From Rhizobium redzepovicii (GTDB lineage Bacteria > Pseudomonadota > Alphaproteobacteria > Rhizobiales > Rhizobiaceae): 64,000 nucleotides of DNA. Within the stretch, counting starts at the first letter, position 1, and every line of letters starts with the position of its first letter. Shown here one piece after another: positions 61,221-64,000 of the stretch. The DNA is taken from the NCBI RefSeq assembly GCF_019793435.1, contig NZ_JAILYH010000007.1:248001-312000 (forward strand), read 5' to 3'. The position numbers and the translations under genes are program-made. The notes under the pieces were generated by a model. The model saw nothing but the letters and a program-made list of their open reading frames with translations, was not told where the DNA came from and made no database searches.

Positions 61221-62498
61221 ATGGAGAAACGCCGTTTTGCCCTGATCGGCACAGGAAACCGCGGCACCACCATGTGGGGCAAGGATCTGCTGGCCGGCTG
61301 GCGCGAACATGTCGACCTCACAGCCATCGTCGAGACAAATTCATTGCGCGGCGAGCGCGCCCGCAACATGATCGGCAGCAATGCGCCGCTCTATGAAAAC
61401 ATCAATTCCATGCTCGCCGAGCAGAAACCGGATCTGGTCATCGTCTGCACGCCCGACCATACGCATGACGATATCGTCGTGCGGGCGCTGGAGGCCGGTA
61501 TCGACGTCATTACCGAAAAGCCGATGACTACCTCGGTCGAGAAAATTCGCCGAATTCTCGATGCCGAAAAGCGCACCGGCCGCCGCGTCGACGTCTCCTT
61601 CAACTATCGCTACGCGCCAACGGCCGCAAAGATCAAGGAGCTGTTGAACAGCGGCGAGATCGGTCGAGTGACCTCCGTCGATTTTCACTGGTATCTCAAC
61701 ACCAAGCATGGCGCCGACTACTTCCGACGCTGGCATGCCTATACGGAAAATTCCGGCAGCCTGTTCGTCCACAAGGCGACGCATCATTTCGATCTGTTGA
61801 ACTGGTATCTCGACAGCGATCCCGACGCCGTCACCTCCTTCGCCGACCTGCAGAACTACGGCGGCAAGGGCCCGTTCCGCGGACCGCGCTGCAAGCTCTG
61901 TCCGCACGCGCATGAATGCGACTACTATCTCGATATCGAAAAGGATTCCTTTCTCGATCAGCTCTATGAAGATCCGTCGAAGATTGACGGCTATTTTCGC
62001 GACGGCTGCGTCTTCCGCGAGGACATCGATATTCCCGATACGATGGTGGTCAGCCTGCGTTACCGCAACAATGTCCATGTCTCCTATTCGCTGAACACCT
62101 TCCAGCCGATCGAAGGCCATCACCTTGCCTTCAACGGTACCAAGGGACGCATCGAAATTCGCCAGTATGAGACCCAGCCGTGGGAAGAGCCGAAGCAGGA
62201 CACGATCCTGCTCATCCGCAATTTCCCGAACGGCAAGGAGGCGGTCGAGCGCATCATCGTTCCGCATTTCACCGGCGGCCATTACGGCGGCGACGACCGG
62301 ATGCGCAACATGATCTTCAAGCCCGACATGGAAGACCGTCTCGGCCAGCGCGCCGGCACGCGGGCCGGCGCCATGTCCGTGCTCTGCGGCATTGCCGCGC
62401 TGACGAGCTCACGCACCGGCAAGGTGGTCAATATCTCCGATCTGATGCCTGAGCTTGCCGATGACGGGTCGCCGAATTCGTTGAAAACAGCGCGCTGA
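61221..62498 (+). CDS. Gfo/Idh/MocA-family oxidoreductase with Cys cluster
   Basis: This 425-residue dehydrogenase has an N-terminal Rossmann fold (RRFALIGTGNRGTTMWGKDL) and the EKP motif VITEKPMTTSVEKIRRILDA. The C-terminal domain includes HKATHHFDLLNWYLDSDPDA and a cysteine cluster CKLCPHAHECDYYL, which is seen in a subset of this family and may bind metal. AGGAGG lies eight bases before the ATG at 61221. It is the last gene of the TetR-linked operon and follows the isomerase by 43 bases. Confidence 0.9.
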   Translation: MEKRRFALIGTGNRGTTMWGKDLLAGWREHVDLTAIVETNSLRGERARNMIGSNAPLYENINSMLAEQKPDLVIVCTPDHTHDDIVVRALEAGIDVITEKPMTTSVEKIRRILDAEKRTGRRVDVSFNYRYAPTAAKIKELLNSGEIGRVTSVDFHWYLNTKHGADYFRRWHAYTENSGSLFVHKATHHFDLLNWYLDSDPDAVTSFADLQNYGGKGPFRGPRCKLCPHAHECDYYLDIEKDSFLDQLYEDPSKIDGYFRDGCVFREDIDIPDTMVVSLRYRNNVHVSYSLNTFQPIEGHHLAFNGTKGRIEIRQYETQPWEEPKQDTILLIRNFPNGKEAVERIIVPHFTGGHYGGDDRMRNMIFKPDMEDRLGQRAGTRAGAMSVLCGIAALTSSRTGKVVNISDLMPELADDGSPNSLKTAR

Positions 62499-62502
62499 TA
62501 GC

Positions 62503-62560
62503 TAAGGCGCGTCGCGATCTTTCTGATTCGCTCCTAGCGCTTTAGGTCTTTGTTTTTACT
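62503..62560. repeat. interspersed intergenic repeat, short inverse copy
   Basis: AAGGCGCGTCGCGATCTTTC, then GATTCGCTCC, AGCGCTTTAGGTC and TTTGTTTTTA match the reverse complement of the right half of the repeat at 23586-23696. It lies between the convergent Gfo/Idh and 2-hydroxyacid dehydrogenase genes. Its T-rich end could help termination. Confidence 0.6.
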
Positions 62561-62582
62561 CGCCTGAGCCGCTCGATGCGCC

Positions 62583-63593
62583 TCAGGCGATGTTTTCGAG
62601 ATTTGCCTGGTGGATCTGGTAGAGCAGCGGCCGGCCGGTCACGAAGCGCTCGACCTCGTCCACCGCCATCTCGCCGAGGCGCGCCCGTTCCAGCCCGATG
62701 GCGCCGGCAATATGCGGCGTCAGGAAGACGTTCGGCAGATCGTAAAATATAGAATCCGGCTCCGGGATTTCCGGATCGGTGACATCGATGACCGCATCGA
62801 TGCGGCCGGTCTTCAGCTCCGAAAGCAGCGCCGCCTCATCGATGAGAATGCCGCGCGCCGTATTGATGAGCGTCGCGCCGTCCTTCATCAGCGACAGTCC
62901 TCGCGCGTCGATCATATGCCGGGTCGACGGCAGCGACGGCGCATGCAGGGAAACGATATCGGCGCGGCGCATCAATTCGTCGAGCTCGACCTTCTCGCCG
63001 CCGAGGCCGGCTGCCTCGGCGGCGTCGAGCATGGGGTCGAACAGCAGCAGCCTGTAACCGAAGGGTTTCAACAGCTCGATTACCCGCCGGCCGATGCGCG
63101 ATGCGCCGACAATTCCGAGAGTGCGGCCGTAGTTGCCGATCGCTTCGCGCTGCATCGGATAGGTTCGATCGCGGTTGCGGTCGGCGACGTAGAGATCGCG
63201 GAAACGGAAGGCGCGTTTGCCGGCGAAGAGGATCGCCGCCAGTGTGAATTCGGCGACCGGCATAGCATTGGCCTCGGCCGCGTGGCTGACCGCTATGCCG
63301 GCTTCGAAGACGGCGTCGTCGATGATGCCCTTCACCGTGCCCGCCGCATGGACGATCAGGCGAAGCCGCGGCGCGGCGGCGGGAATATCGGGTCCGACAT
63401 AGGGCGCGCCCCAGCCGGTGATCAGGATTTCGGCTTCGCTCAGCAGGCGTCTTGCCCGCGCATCGTCGAAATGCTGCAGCGGCTCGGGATCCAGCAGGCG
63501 ACCGATACCGCCGAGCCGGCGCAGGATCTCGTCGGGCAGGACGTATTCGGTACGAGAAGGCTGCATGGCAAGGACAATGGCCGGTCGGCTCAT
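62583..63593 (-). CDS. D-isomer-specific 2-hydroxyacid dehydrogenase
   Basis: This 336-residue NAD-dependent dehydrogenase has a Rossmann motif GIVGASRIGRRVIELLKPFG. The catalytic Arg is in NTARGILIDEAALLSELKTG, the Glu is in DVTDPEIPEPDSIF and the His is in FLTPHIAGAIGLERARLGEM. It probably acts on a 2-hydroxy acid such as glycerate or phosphoglycerate-like compounds; the substrate is not defined. Its ATG overlaps the stop of the upstream DUF2264 gene (ATGA), so the two are coupled. Confidence 0.9.
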   Translation of the reverse strand: MSRPAIVLAMQPSRTEYVLPDEILRRLGGIGRLLDPEPLQHFDDARARRLLSEAEILITGWGAPYVGPDIPAAAPRLRLIVHAAGTVKGIIDDAVFEAGIAVSHAAEANAMPVAEFTLAAILFAGKRAFRFRDLYVADRNRDRTYPMQREAIGNYGRTLGIVGASRIGRRVIELLKPFGYRLLLFDPMLDAAEAAGLGGEKVELDELMRRADIVSLHAPSLPSTRHMIDARGLSLMKDGATLINTARGILIDEAALLSELKTGRIDAVIDVTDPEIPEPDSIFYDLPNVFLTPHIAGAIGLERARLGEMAVDEVERFVTGRPLLYQIHQANLENIA

Positions 63594-64000
63594 GGCATCT
63601 GTCCCGGGGCTTCGATGGCGCTGACGGTCACGCCCTTTTCCCGCACTAGGGCCTCCAGCGCTGCGATGTCGGGCGCTTTCGGGGGCTTCGTCCAGGCCGA
63701 GGAGACGGCAGCGGGATCGTTGAACGCCAGTACCGCCGTCACCAAGATGGTTTCGCCGGCCGGGATCTGGCCGCGCAGCTGCGGCACCAGGGTTTTCGCA
63801 ACGATCAGATTGGTGTTAGGCTGCGCCTTCTGGGCCAGGCCGGTGCGCCTGACCGAAGAACCGAGATCGAGAATGCCGGTGAAATCGGCGTCGCCGATCG
63901 CATAGGCAGCCCCTTCCGAAGCCGACAGCCTATCGAGTTCGAAATCCCGGCGGCCGATGGCAAAGCCGCCTTCAGCGATGCGTAGCGGCCGGCCTGAGCT
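63590..64000 (-). CDS. DUF2264 protein, C-terminal part (continues beyond window)
   Basis: The frame is open to the end of the window and gives 136 C-terminal residues. AIGDADFTGILDLGSSVRRT, AQPNTNLIVAKTLVPQLRGQ and IPAGETILVTAVLA match the end of DUF2264 proteins, which have an alpha/alpha-barrel resembling heparinase or glycoside-processing enzymes. The 5' part lies beyond 64000. It overlaps the hydroxyacid dehydrogenase gene by four bases, so it is likely part of a carbohydrate-processing operon. Confidence 0.72.
   Translation of the reverse strand, partial: SSGRPLRIAEGGFAIGRRDFELDRLSASEGAAYAIGDADFTGILDLGSSVRRTGLAQKAQPNTNLIVAKTLVPQLRGQIPAGETILVTAVLAFNDPAAVSSAWTKPPKAPDIAALEALVREKGVTVSAIEAPGQMP

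Overview
The window looks like a chromosomal piece of a Rhizobium species of the R. etli / R. leguminosarum type. The evidence is the high-GC alphaproteobacterial coding style, an arcABC arginine deiminase operon of the kind known from R. etli, the cmk-rpsA pair next to a FYDLN-acid protein, a gabTD locus, and intergenic repeats that I recognise from rhizobial genomes. There are no rRNA genes, insertion sequences, phage genes or CRISPR arrays. There is one tRNA gene, tRNA-Ala(GGC), at 34918-34993.

Bases 1-34420 form an accessory, stress-oriented block. It holds a partial MscS-type channel, a FixK-like Crp/Fnr regulator, a PAS histidine kinase with a FixJ-type response regulator, and three paralogous membrane proteins with a winged-helix-like N-terminus and a TolB-like periplasmic part. 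The arginine deiminase operon arcABC faces an AdiC-like amino acid permease. A tightly packed six-gene operon (15169-23586) then encodes arginine decarboxylase, ornithine decarboxylase, a PotE-type antiporter, a periplasmic binding protein, a Ca2+/H+ antiporter and a two-helix K+ channel. A perfect Fnr/FixK box (TTGATTGCAATCAA) lies just upstream of it, and a near-consensus box lies upstream of arcA. Together these genes would turn arginine into ATP, ammonia, ornithine, agmatine and putrescine while consuming protons, which suits low-oxygen and acid conditions. The block continues with an AI-2E family permease, polyphosphate kinase 2, a SulP transporter, DUF3302, DUF3300 and DUF2950 proteins, and a CYTH phosphatase. 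Five copies of a direct repeat TACG-N6-TACG, with a strict 10-bp period, lie upstream of genes in this block and point toward them. They are candidate targets of the FixJ-type regulator.

The block ends at a start-less GIY-YIG nuclease remnant beside tRNA-Ala. Bases 34900-41050 are core genome: FYDLN-acid protein, cmk, rpsA, a low-complexity conserved protein and a ribonuclease D. The aroA gene that often sits before cmk is not there.

Bases 41045-48152 hold catabolic genes: a MerR/XRE/cupin regulator divergent from gabT-gabD (GABA to succinate), slyX, and uxaC-uxuB (hexuronate catabolism). Bases 48256-56986 on the minus strand form one long array: a CUT1 sugar ABC transporter (binding protein, two permeases, ATPase) with a Gfo/Idh dehydrogenase, followed by a choline-kinase-like phosphotransferase and a dimethylglycine/sarcosine dehydrogenase. 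A TetR regulator at 57193 separates this array from a plus-strand sugar-catabolic operon (two Gfo/Idh dehydrogenases, a DUF993 aldolase-like protein, a sugar isomerase/epimerase). A palindrome GTAACT-N4-AGTTAC, present on both sides of the tetR gene, is the likely operator. The window ends with a 2-hydroxyacid dehydrogenase and the C-terminal part of a DUF2264 protein.
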